A program made the translations under genes and the position numbers. Below, in pieces: positions 1 to 8,308 of a DNA stretch of 37,825 nucleotides. Under the pieces are notes generated by a model. It had not been told where the DNA came from. It worked only from the letters and a program-made list of their open reading frames with translations, and did no database searches. The first letter of the stretch is position 1, and each line of letters starts with the position of its first letter. Source of the DNA: Candidatus Symbiothrix sp. (GTDB taxonomy: Bacteria; Bacteroidota; Bacteroidia; Bacteroidales; Azobacteroidaceae). The stretch lies in the NCBI GenBank assembly GCA_031272095.1, contig JAISUM010000046.1:1-37825 (forward strand), in the 5' to 3' direction.

Positions 1-293
1 AAAGCGGGATGAATAAAAATCGTTTCTTCGCACATATTATGCTGCCCGAAAACGACTGCCCTCACCGTGTCGCAATCTTGCGGTATCCAGAGAAATGCCT
101 GCGGAACGATGCCTGTTTCGCCGACAACGGTTGTGGTGGGGACGGACCATTGGTATTGGGAGAAGGAATTGAGAATTGAGAGTTGAGAATTGAAAATTAT
201 CAATAACGCGACTATCTTAAACCTGTTAGGTTTTTGAAACCTAACAGGTTTTGATGCATTTTTCCATCTGGTATTTTCTTGCGTGTGTTCCAT
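1..293 (-). CDS. N-terminal part of a secreted hydrolase/esterase-like protein, truncated by window edge
   Basis: Reading the minus strand from ATG at 293-291 gives an open frame of 97 codons to the window edge: MEHTQENTRWKNASKPVRFQKPNRFKIVALLIIFNSQLSILNSFSQYQWSVPTTTVVGETGIVPQAFLWIPQDCDTVRAVVFGQHNMCEETIFIHPA. Hydrophobic signal-like segment near the start. The ATG overlaps the TGA of the GH127 gene (TGATG). Absent from the ORF track, probably because it is open-ended. Confidence 0.65.
   Translation of the reverse strand, partial: MEHTQENTRWKNASKPVRFQKPNRFKIVALLIIFNSQLSILNSFSQYQWSVPTTTVVGETGIVPQAFLWIPQDCDTVRAVVFGQHNMCEETIFIHPA
166..198. repeat. 7-bp tandem repeat (GAATTGA)n, about 4.7 units, one imperfect
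   Basis: gaattga gaattga gagttga gaattga aaatt read directly; lies in the signal-peptide part of the partial CDS. Confidence 0.85.
219..251. repeat. Perfect 15-bp palindrome with 3-nt loop (REP-like)
   Basis: aaacctgttaggttt (219-233), ttg, aaacctaacaggttt (237-251); the arms are exact reverse complements. Confidence 0.95.
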
Positions 294-3200
294 CATTTTT
301 TTCCGTTTTGAATTATTTTTTTTCCATTTAAAATATAGACGCCGGCGGGCAGGGTGTCTTTTTCGACAGCCGTAGCCACAGGGACGCCCTGAAGGTTGTA
401 AATGATATTATCGGCGGCGGCATCGTCGCTTTTCAGGGCAGGCAGGGCGCCGGGCGTCAAGCCGAAGATGCTCGCCAGGTCGTTGTAGGTATCTACTGCC
501 TGTTGCGCCGTGTAAAACGCTATGTCGGTGATGGTTGCGGCATTATCGGACGCCGAGGAGGTGAGTCCGAAGGCGGTGATAAAACTTTGTCCGTTTGCCG
601 AGATAAGAATGCTGTCGGCGGTCATATAATCGGTTAATCCGCTGGCAGTTACGTCCCAGATAAAATAACTCTCGCCTGCGCTGTCGGTATAAGTATGAGT
701 AGGGGCAACTTGCGTACCGTGGTTGGCGCCGTTGAGCCACCAGAGATACGCCGCACCCGCCACCGTTTTCAGCGGAGCGCCCTTGACGAGAAAATATTTT
801 TCGGTTTTTTTGATATACGAAGCGTTGTCATAGGTTTTGTCCAATTGCAGGGCGATGTTGTTGTTGCCGCTTTTTCCATTGACTGTCAATGTGTTGTCGG
901 CGCGGTTGTAAGATATGGAATTCACCCTGTTGGCGTCGCAGGAAATCCATTGCGCAGCCACAAAACTGTAATGCGGGAAGGGGGTGTAGCCCCTCAAAAG
1001 CCGAATGTAATAAATTCCCGGCGTGGGCGTGCTGCCCGATGCCACAAAACGCACGGTAATCGTATCTTTCACGCTGCTGTCGGCACGCTGTAAAAATGAG
1101 GCGGGAACAGGATATTCGACATTATAAAACCCTGTGGTAGAGCGCGATGCGAGCGTAACGGTTTGAAACAGCGCATTGTCGATATAGACGGTCATTGTTC
1201 TGCCTGCATCCGCCGAATGATAACGCAGGAAAAGCGATACGCTGTCGCAAACGCCTTTGGTTTCCAACTGATACGAGAAACTGTTGCCTGCCAGCGCGTC
1301 GATGTAATATTCGCCGCTGTAAGTGCCTGTTCCGAAGGTTCCCGTAACTGCGTGTCCGGCGTCGCTTTGCTGTTCGCCCGTTGCCACGAAATCCAGAGTG
1401 CGGTTGTTCAATGCCTGCGCCGCCGCTTCTTCCGCCTCTACCTGCTCTCTGATTTGTTCCCATTGCGAGGCGGTCAGTTGATTCCAATAGACCATATAAC
1501 GCGCCTGGTGGACAGTAAAATAGGGTTGCAAAATCAAATCGGCGAATTTGTTGTTGTTATAAAGTCCTGTTTTTATTTTGAAAAGCAGCGAATCGGCATT
1601 GACCATATAAATCGAATCGAGGACGGTGGTGCGTTCGCCAATAAGCATTGGGGCGGAGGTGAGCGAATACTGTTTTCCCTGCGAGGGTGCGTGGTCCATA
1701 CGTCCTTCGCCTGCAAATTCGCCGGTCAGGTCGTCGGTTCCTGTTGCAGCGCCGAGCAGCACCGGACCGTATCGAAACGACACATAGTCGCTATAATTGG
1801 GGCAAGGCAGCAGTTCTAATTGCATCGGCAGCAGCACTTTTACCGAGTCGCCCGCCGCCCACGTCCGCTGGAGAAAAACATAATTGCCCGGCTGCGGCAG
1901 GTTTGTTACCGTGTCCTGATTGACAATAATTTGGTAATTGCCTTTGCACCACTCGGGGCGGCGGATTGCCATCACATAAGTATCGGAATGATTGACGGTC
2001 AGTTTGGTCTGCTGTTCATAAGGGAAACGGGTTTCCTGCGTGAGGGCGAATTTTTCGTCTGTCAGTTCGTTTGCCATAAAAAGATTGACAAAAAGCGTGT
2101 CGTTGTCGGTGCTGTGCGTGTAGGCAAATTCGCCATATTTGCTGTGATTTTCCATTCCCGTGCCTACGCAGCACCACATTCCCTGATTGACCTGCGAATA
2201 GATATGATAGTGTTGCGGGCGCAAACTGGTGAAATAGACGTAGCCGCCGGTATGCGGATTTTGCGTGGCGAGAATGTGATTGAGGGTGGCTTTTTCGTAA
2301 AAATCGGCATATTTGGCGTTGTGCGTATCGGCAAACAGATTTTCCGAAAGTTTGAGCATATTGTTGGTATTGCAGGATTCGGGTCCGTTGGGGTTGTTGA
2401 TATAACTTGCGCCCTGCGATGCGGGGAGGAAATGTTCATCGACGCTGTTGCCGCCGATAGCAAGTGTGCGGTTGGCAACCACATCCGTCCAGAAGTTTTC
2501 GGCTGCGCGACGGTAATTGGCGGCAGTGCCGGTGCTGTCTTCCTGCGCTATACGTTCAAATCCTACGTATTTCGGCACTTGGGTGTTGGCGTGTTTGCTG
2601 TCGAGAAACGAAGTATTGACGGTTTGCATTCCGCTGACCATCGTCTGGTGCGAATAGCGTTTGGCGGCGGCAAGGTATCTGGCGTCGCCGGTGATGTGGT
2701 AGGCATCGGCATAGACCTCGTTCATACCGCCGTGTTCGGTATTGAGCAGCGATTGCAGGGTATTGTCCGAGAGGGAGGCGACGAGGTTGATTCCCCAGTC
2801 GCAGAGTTTCAGGAAACAGGTCTTTGCTGTTTCGTTGCCCGTGTAGAGCCACGCATCGCGCAGTCCTGCATAGATTTTGTGCATCACATAAAACGGCACG
2901 TTGCCGCTGTTGGCGGTCAGTCCGGCAGTGTTTCCGGCGTAAAGTCGTGTCCAAACGGTGTTGTCGGGCAATCCGCCGAGGTAGCCGTACAAGCCCTGTG
3001 TGTTGTTGTCGAACACTTTTTGGCACGAGTCGAGCATTTGCACCATATAATCCAAGCGGTTTTTCAGCGCGGTTTTTGTTGTCGGATGGTTCGAGGCGGC
3101 GTAAGCCAGCGCCAAAGCCGAGAGGTAATGTCCGCCGATGTGTCCGTCCAAACGAAAAGTGCCGGAGCCCCAGTTTTCAAAATTCGGATGCGCCGCCGCC

Positions 3201-3415
3201 CAGTCGTTGAAACCTGCCTGACGGAAAAATGGTGTCAGCAGGCGGTCGGTGTCGTATTCCAGCAGCACGGAATCGTTCAGCAGCATCGCTTGCCGGAAGA
3301 CGCCGTCGTGCAAAGTGATTTCCGACAAATCGAAATTTTGCGGATAAAGTTGTGTCTGCGCTTTCAGTCCTGCATACGCGAGCAGACACGCTAAAATGGT
3401 AAAGAACTGTTTCAT
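293..3415 (-). CDS. GH127 / DUF1680 family glycosidase (putative beta-L-arabinofuranosidase) with T9SS-like C-terminal motif
   Basis: 1040 aa ORF; signal peptide MKQFFTILACLLAYAGLKAQ; DUF1680-like segments (LHDGVFRQAMLLNDSVLLEYDTDRLL, WGSGTFRLDGHIGGHYLSALA, GMWCCVGTGMENHSKYGEFAY); C-terminus LPAGVYILNGKKIIQNGKK. Confidence 0.88.
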   Translation of the reverse strand: MKQFFTILACLLAYAGLKAQTQLYPQNFDLSEITLHDGVFRQAMLLNDSVLLEYDTDRLLTPFFRQAGFNDWAAAHPNFENWGSGTFRLDGHIGGHYLSALALAYAASNHPTTKTALKNRLDYMVQMLDSCQKVFDNNTQGLYGYLGGLPDNTVWTRLYAGNTAGLTANSGNVPFYVMHKIYAGLRDAWLYTGNETAKTCFLKLCDWGINLVASLSDNTLQSLLNTEHGGMNEVYADAYHITGDARYLAAAKRYSHQTMVSGMQTVNTSFLDSKHANTQVPKYVGFERIAQEDSTGTAANYRRAAENFWTDVVANRTLAIGGNSVDEHFLPASQGASYINNPNGPESCNTNNMLKLSENLFADTHNAKYADFYEKATLNHILATQNPHTGGYVYFTSLRPQHYHIYSQVNQGMWCCVGTGMENHSKYGEFAYTHSTDNDTLFVNLFMANELTDEKFALTQETRFPYEQQTKLTVNHSDTYVMAIRRPEWCKGNYQIIVNQDTVTNLPQPGNYVFLQRTWAAGDSVKVLLPMQLELLPCPNYSDYVSFRYGPVLLGAATGTDDLTGEFAGEGRMDHAPSQGKQYSLTSAPMLIGERTTVLDSIYMVNADSLLFKIKTGLYNNNKFADLILQPYFTVHQARYMVYWNQLTASQWEQIREQVEAEEAAAQALNNRTLDFVATGEQQSDAGHAVTGTFGTGTYSGEYYIDALAGNSFSYQLETKGVCDSVSLFLRYHSADAGRTMTVYIDNALFQTVTLASRSTTGFYNVEYPVPASFLQRADSSVKDTITVRFVASGSTPTPGIYYIRLLRGYTPFPHYSFVAAQWISCDANRVNSISYNRADNTLTVNGKSGNNNIALQLDKTYDNASYIKKTEKYFLVKGAPLKTVAGAAYLWWLNGANHGTQVAPTHTYTDSAGESYFIWDVTASGLTDYMTADSILISANGQSFITAFGLTSSASDNAATITDIAFYTAQQAVDTYNDLASIFGLTPGALPALKSDDAAADNIIYNLQGVPVATAVEKDTLPAGVYILNGKKIIQNGKK

Positions 3416-3426
3416 TTCCGTTGATA

Positions 3427-6417
3427 TTATTTTTCGTTAATAAAAATTTTTTTGTTTTTCAAAATATAAACGCCACAACCCAATGTGTCGATATTTCCGA
3501 ATGTTCCGACTTTCGCTCCGAGCAGGTCGTAAATGGGCGTGTTCGGGGGGATTGTTGTGTCGATGCCGACATTGTTCAGGGCGCTTTGGTCGGTGTTTAT
3601 TTTGTATAATTTAAAATTGTCGAAGCAAACCCAGTCCGTTGCCACCGTTGCCGTTTTTTTCAGTCCGATTTTCAGCGAGCCGCCCGTAACCTGCACTATC
3701 AGGTAATTGGCAAAATTATCGTTATTGGCAGAAAAAGCGTTATTGGCGCCTGTCATTCCGTCCACGAAACCGTTTTTGCTGTTGGTGCCGGTGTAGGGAA
3801 CGCTGTAGAGCGAGGCGAGCGGCACATAGAGCGTACCGGCGTAGAGCAGGGCGTTGAGGTCTTCGGTGGCGGTGGCATAAGCGAGGCCTGCATCGTTGGC
3901 GCCGTTGCGATAAAATCCCTGCACAGAGAGCAGGTAGTAGCCGTTTTGCAAACCGGTGATTGTCCGGTAAAAATCAAATGTTTTGTTGTAAAATTCGGCT
4001 ACACCCGAGCCGAAGGCAGGCGTTGTGCCGTTCCATCCGGTCGAATTGGCAGCGTCGAAAGTAGCGTTGGTGATGCTTGCGCTTTGGTCGGTGGTTGTGG
4101 GGGCGGCAACGATTGCCTTAAAATAATTTTTCGCAGCGTTTTTCAAGTCGTCGGTGGCGGTGTCGAGATTTTCGGCGGTAGCGGCGGCGTTGTCGTAAAC
4201 GGCTGTTGCAGTGGCAATTGCCTGTTGCAGCGCCGATGCCCCTGCGCCGATTTGCGTAATTTGTTGTGCCGATTGAATTTCGGCGGCAAGTTTGTAACGC
4301 GAGAGCCAGACGGCGAGGTTTTCGGTAGCCGAAGCGATGGCTGTGGCGACGGTCGCGATTTCGGCATTGTAGCCCTGATGCAGTGCGGCGTTGGCAGCGT
4401 TCAGAGCGGCTGTCAGCGCGGCGTTGCCCCTGCCTTTTGTCTGAATGGTTTTTGCGCCTTCAACAAGGGGATAAAGTTTGTCCCAGAGGCGCAAAACGTT
4501 TTCTTCTTCGGGTTTGAGCGTTACCACAGAGCCGTGTCGCGGGGTGATGTAGGTTTTATCCAAAACCTGAAACGCGGGGAAAGTCGCCATATTGTCGTCG
4601 CTTTGCGAGTAATAATAATTGCTGCCGGTGTCGAAAAGCATCAGGTAAGCATTGGAATTTATTTTTCGGTACGTAGCCGAACCTTCCACGCCTGCGGTGA
4701 TGGAGCCGTTGTAGTTTTCGCCGTAATTGGCTGGCGTCCAAATGCTTGTGCTGAGCGAGGTGCCGCCCAGCATTTGTTTGATGCCGCCGTCGGTATAAAA
4801 CAGGTGGTAGATGCTGTCGTTTTCGCTCCAAAGAATTTCGGCGTCAATGTCGCCCGAGCCGCCCTCGGAGTAAGGCAGTAATTCGGTTGGGCTGCCAATC
4901 AGGTCGGTGAAGTTGTCGTTGGCGTAGTTGTAATAAAAATGAATCGTGTTTCCCACGTTTTCGGAGCGCAGCGAATAATAGACCATATAACGTCCTGTGG
5001 TGCCGTTGGTATTCTGATATTCGGGGTCCCAAATCACCTGCGGCGCCCAGACCGCCGTTGCGCCCGAACTCAGTTGCCAGGTCGGAAATTTGGTCGCAAA
5101 ATCCACGACTGCGTGTTGCCAGTCCACGAGGTTTTTCGATTTCATCAGCACCATTGCGTGGTTGCTCCACCAGCCGTTCTGACAGTCCATATCAGTCATT
5201 GTCATATAAAAATAGCCGTCTTCGCCGCGCTGGATGTGGGGGTCGCGGATGGCGCCGGTGCTTGCAATGGAAGAACCTGCGATGACCGGTTGTCCGTTCA
5301 GTATTGTTTTGAATTGCAGGGGTGTATCTTTGTCTGCCAAAGCAAAAAGCAGTTGCTGTCCGGCGGTGGAATTGTCGCGGAAATGCGTAAAAAGATAGGC
5401 GGAACGGTTGTCGTCGGGCGCGATGCGCACCTGCAAAGTGGTGTCAATCGAAGTGGCGCCGTCGGTGAGCGTAATGGAGAGCGTGGCTTGCTGTTCGCTG
5501 CCGGTGAGCGTAACCGTTCCGTCTGCTGCCAACCCGCTGCCGCTGACGGCGTAAGTGTAAGTGCCAACGGTGCTGCCGGTGGCGGGCAAAGTCAGATTTT
5601 CGTGCAGATAAGCACATTTATTTCCGCGATTAATCGTTTTCAAATCCAAAAGCAACTGCGTTTCCAAAGCGCTTGGACCGGCTGAAGGGTCGGGCGTTGC
5701 CGAAGTCGGGCGGGCGGCATACAGCGCCTGCACCTCGCTTGCCGAGAGCGCCGAGTCGTAAATGCGGAAATTGTCTATCAGCGTGTTTTTCATATAAGCA
5801 TCCGCCGAAAAGGGCGATTTGCCGAGAAAACAACCCCAAACGCTTGCCGCAAACGAGGCGGGTTTCAACGAAACGGCAGTCGAAATTTTCTGCACGCCGT
5901 CGTAATAATAAATGCAGTTGGCGCCGTTCTGAACAACGGTGATGTTGTGCCAAACGCCGGTAGAAATGCCTGCATCGGTATTCAGATTGGACGTGCTGCC
6001 GTTTTTGATTTCGTAATACCAGTTCGTATTTCCGGCGCGGTTGATAAGCCCCAGATATTGCGAGGTGCCGTTGGCAAAGGCATACACCCAGCAATAACTT
6101 GCCAAACTGTTGCCGCTGGCGCTCACGTAAATATCCACCGAAATCGTGTAATCGGCGGTCAGTTGCGCCAAAACGTTTTTTCCGGTGAGGGCGCCCAAAT
6201 CGAGAAAGCCGTTGGCGGCGCCGGTACTCAAAAGGTGATTGCCGTCGGTAGTGGCGATAATCGTTGCGCCGCCCTGCAAAACGGCAGCATAGGTTCCGCT
6301 GTCGTCCTGCGCACCGTTTTCAAAATTATAACTCAAAATTGGCGTTTGCGCCGATGCCAAACTGCCAATCAGCAAAATGAGCGATGTGAAAATGAGTTTT
6401 ACAAATGATGTATTCAT
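3427..6417 (-). CDS. LamG + GH43-like glycosidase, T9SS-like C-terminal motif
   Basis: ORF 3427-6447; start re-set to MNTSFVKLIFTSLILLIGSLASAQ at 6417. N-terminal concanavalin/LamG-like region (NFRIYDSALSASEVQALY), GH43-like core (AIRDPHIQRGEDGYFYMTMTDMD, WAPQVIWDPEYQ, DIDAEILWSENDSIYHLFYTDGG), C-term CGVYILKNKKIFINEK. Confidence 0.83.
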   Translation of the reverse strand: MNTSFVKLIFTSLILLIGSLASAQTPILSYNFENGAQDDSGTYAAVLQGGATIIATTDGNHLLSTGAANGFLDLGALTGKNVLAQLTADYTISVDIYVSASGNSLASYCWVYAFANGTSQYLGLINRAGNTNWYYEIKNGSTSNLNTDAGISTGVWHNITVVQNGANCIYYYDGVQKISTAVSLKPASFAASVWGCFLGKSPFSADAYMKNTLIDNFRIYDSALSASEVQALYAARPTSATPDPSAGPSALETQLLLDLKTINRGNKCAYLHENLTLPATGSTVGTYTYAVSGSGLAADGTVTLTGSEQQATLSITLTDGATSIDTTLQVRIAPDDNRSAYLFTHFRDNSTAGQQLLFALADKDTPLQFKTILNGQPVIAGSSIASTGAIRDPHIQRGEDGYFYMTMTDMDCQNGWWSNHAMVLMKSKNLVDWQHAVVDFATKFPTWQLSSGATAVWAPQVIWDPEYQNTNGTTGRYMVYYSLRSENVGNTIHFYYNYANDNFTDLIGSPTELLPYSEGGSGDIDAEILWSENDSIYHLFYTDGGIKQMLGGTSLSTSIWTPANYGENYNGSITAGVEGSATYRKINSNAYLMLFDTGSNYYYSQSDDNMATFPAFQVLDKTYITPRHGSVVTLKPEEENVLRLWDKLYPLVEGAKTIQTKGRGNAALTAALNAANAALHQGYNAEIATVATAIASATENLAVWLSRYKLAAEIQSAQQITQIGAGASALQQAIATATAVYDNAAATAENLDTATDDLKNAAKNYFKAIVAAPTTTDQSASITNATFDAANSTGWNGTTPAFGSGVAEFYNKTFDFYRTITGLQNGYYLLSVQGFYRNGANDAGLAYATATEDLNALLYAGTLYVPLASLYSVPYTGTNSKNGFVDGMTGANNAFSANNDNFANYLIVQVTGGSLKIGLKKTATVATDWVCFDNFKLYKINTDQSALNNVGIDTTIPPNTPIYDLLGAKVGTFGNIDTLGCGVYILKNKKIFINEK

Positions 6418-6418
6418 T

Positions 6419-8296
6419 TTATTTTTTAATAAATTTCCGACTTTCATTTCCGTTGCTGATGATGTAAATTCCGCCCTGCAAATTGCTGATACTTACCGAT
6501 TTGCCGTATCCTGTTTTGACCGACCGTCCTAATATATCTACAATCTGGTAGCGACTTTTTGTCGGCATCGTGATGGTTTGTCCTGTGCTGTCGAGCAAAA
6601 ACGGACTTTGGGGCGCGGAGATTTCTTCGATGGCATCGGGGTCAGGCGCAACGAGCATATCTACGCCCTGCGTAGTCATAATGACCGGTTTATAAAAGCC
6701 GTTTTCGTCAAATTCCAATTTGTCGATACATACGCTGCGGCTGTAACTGCCGCCGTCGGTTTGGATGCCGCCGTTGTGATAAATAAAATACCAGTGGTCT
6801 TTGTATTCGACAATGGATTGATGATTGGTGTTGCTGTTGCCCGCAATTTCGTTCAGCAGTCCGACATAAGTATAAGGTCCGTCGGGCGAATCGCTGACGG
6901 CATATTCTATTCTTTCGGGAAATCCGGTAGCAAACGAGAGAAAATATTTGCCGTCTTTTTTATGAATCCACGGCGCTTCGGTAAAGCCGAAAGGCATATC
7001 GCCCGTGATTGAGATTTTCTTCACGCCGTAAGTGGTGTTGTAGGAAATCATATCAGCGTTGAGTTTGACGCACCAGCATCCGCCATTTCCCCAGAAGAGC
7101 CACGCCTGATTGTCGTCGTCGATAAAGACGGTGGGGTCTATCGTGCGCCAAGCGTGTGTTGCGCCGGTGCTGTGGGTGTTGGTCAACAGGGCGTGTCCCA
7201 AAGCATCGGTATAAGGACCTTCGGGACGGTTGGCAACTGCCACGCCGATACCGGTGGTATTGGTGCTGACGTACCAGTAGAATTGTCCGTTGCGTTCAAT
7301 CACTTGGGCAGCATAAGCGTAAAGACCTGTGTTCCAGGAGAAATCGGCGGCGAGCAGTGGCGTTTCGTATTCCCAGAAATGTTTCATATCCGTTGTAGCA
7401 AAACAGCACCAGTTTTTGATGTTGTAGGCGCTCAGTCCTCCTGTGGCGTCCTGTCCCGAAAAAATAAACAGGGTATCGTTGTAAACCAACGCCGCCGGGT
7501 CGCAGGTGTATTTGTGCGTAACCACCGGATTTCCGGTCGCCTCCCAGCGATGAACGATATTGGAAAGCGGCGTTATACGTGTGGTGGAAAGCCCCTGTGT
7601 AGTGGTGTAAAGGGCGGACACTTCGTCGGCGGTGAGCGCCGAGCCGTAAATTTTAAAATTGTCGATAAAAGTGTTGCTCATCAGGGCGTCGGCTGCGAAA
7701 GGCGATTTGCCGAGATATGCCCCCGTGATGCTCGAGGCAAAGCCCGCCGGAAAGAGCGAAACCGTCAGCATTTTTTTCCACACGCCGTCGATATACACCG
7801 AGCAGTTGTTGCCGTTTTGCACCACCGTTACGTTGTGCCAAATGTTGGAGGTAACGCCCGAAGTGGTTCTGACGCTGTAGGTAGTGCTGCCGTTTTTGAT
7901 TTCGTAATACCAGTCGGCATTGCCTGCGGCGTTTATCAGCCCCAGATATTGCGAGGTGCTGTTGGCAAAGGCATACATCCAGCAAAAACTGGACAAACTG
8001 TTGACCGTGCCAATGCAAAAATCAACCGAAATGCTGTAATTGCCTGTAAGTGAGGCGGCAACTGCTTGCGCCATTGCAACGGTCAAATCCATATAACCGT
8101 TGCCGGTGTAAAGGACGTGGTTGCCATCTGCCATTTCCACAATGGAGGCATTGGAAACGAATGAACCGACATACTGATTGTTGTCGTCTGCCGCCGCATT
8201 GCCTTCAAAACTGTAAGAAACAATCGGCGTTTGCGCAAAAATTTGACCCGATAAAACGAGCAACGCGCTTGCTGTAAGCATTTTTAATGATTTCAT
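6419..8296 (-). CDS. LamG + GH43 glycosidase, T9SS-like C-terminal motif
   Basis: 625 aa; signal peptide; LamG-like N-terminus; GH43-like motifs (TCDPAALVYNDTLFIFSGQD, TIDPTVFIDDDNQAWLFWGNGG, FGFTEAPWIHKKDGKYFLSFA); C-term GGIYIISNGNESRKFIKK. Confidence 0.85.
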   Translation of the reverse strand: MKSLKMLTASALLVLSGQIFAQTPIVSYSFEGNAAADDNNQYVGSFVSNASIVEMADGNHVLYTGNGYMDLTVAMAQAVAASLTGNYSISVDFCIGTVNSLSSFCWMYAFANSTSQYLGLINAAGNADWYYEIKNGSTTYSVRTTSGVTSNIWHNVTVVQNGNNCSVYIDGVWKKMLTVSLFPAGFASSITGAYLGKSPFAADALMSNTFIDNFKIYGSALTADEVSALYTTTQGLSTTRITPLSNIVHRWEATGNPVVTHKYTCDPAALVYNDTLFIFSGQDATGGLSAYNIKNWCCFATTDMKHFWEYETPLLAADFSWNTGLYAYAAQVIERNGQFYWYVSTNTTGIGVAVANRPEGPYTDALGHALLTNTHSTGATHAWRTIDPTVFIDDDNQAWLFWGNGGCWCVKLNADMISYNTTYGVKKISITGDMPFGFTEAPWIHKKDGKYFLSFATGFPERIEYAVSDSPDGPYTYVGLLNEIAGNSNTNHQSIVEYKDHWYFIYHNGGIQTDGGSYSRSVCIDKLEFDENGFYKPVIMTTQGVDMLVAPDPDAIEEISAPQSPFLLDSTGQTITMPTKSRYQIVDILGRSVKTGYGKSVSISNLQGGIYIISNGNESRKFIKK

Positions 8297-8308
8297 ATTT
8301 TAATTACA

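Noticed and set aside
166-198. Tandem 7-bp repeats considered as a CRISPR array
   Set aside because: Units are 7 bp without spacers; no cas genes in the window.
1820-3394. 524 aa plus-strand ORF antisense to the GH127 gene
   Set aside because: Low-complexity, no family-like motifs; an artefact of codon bias opposite a convincing GH127 protein.
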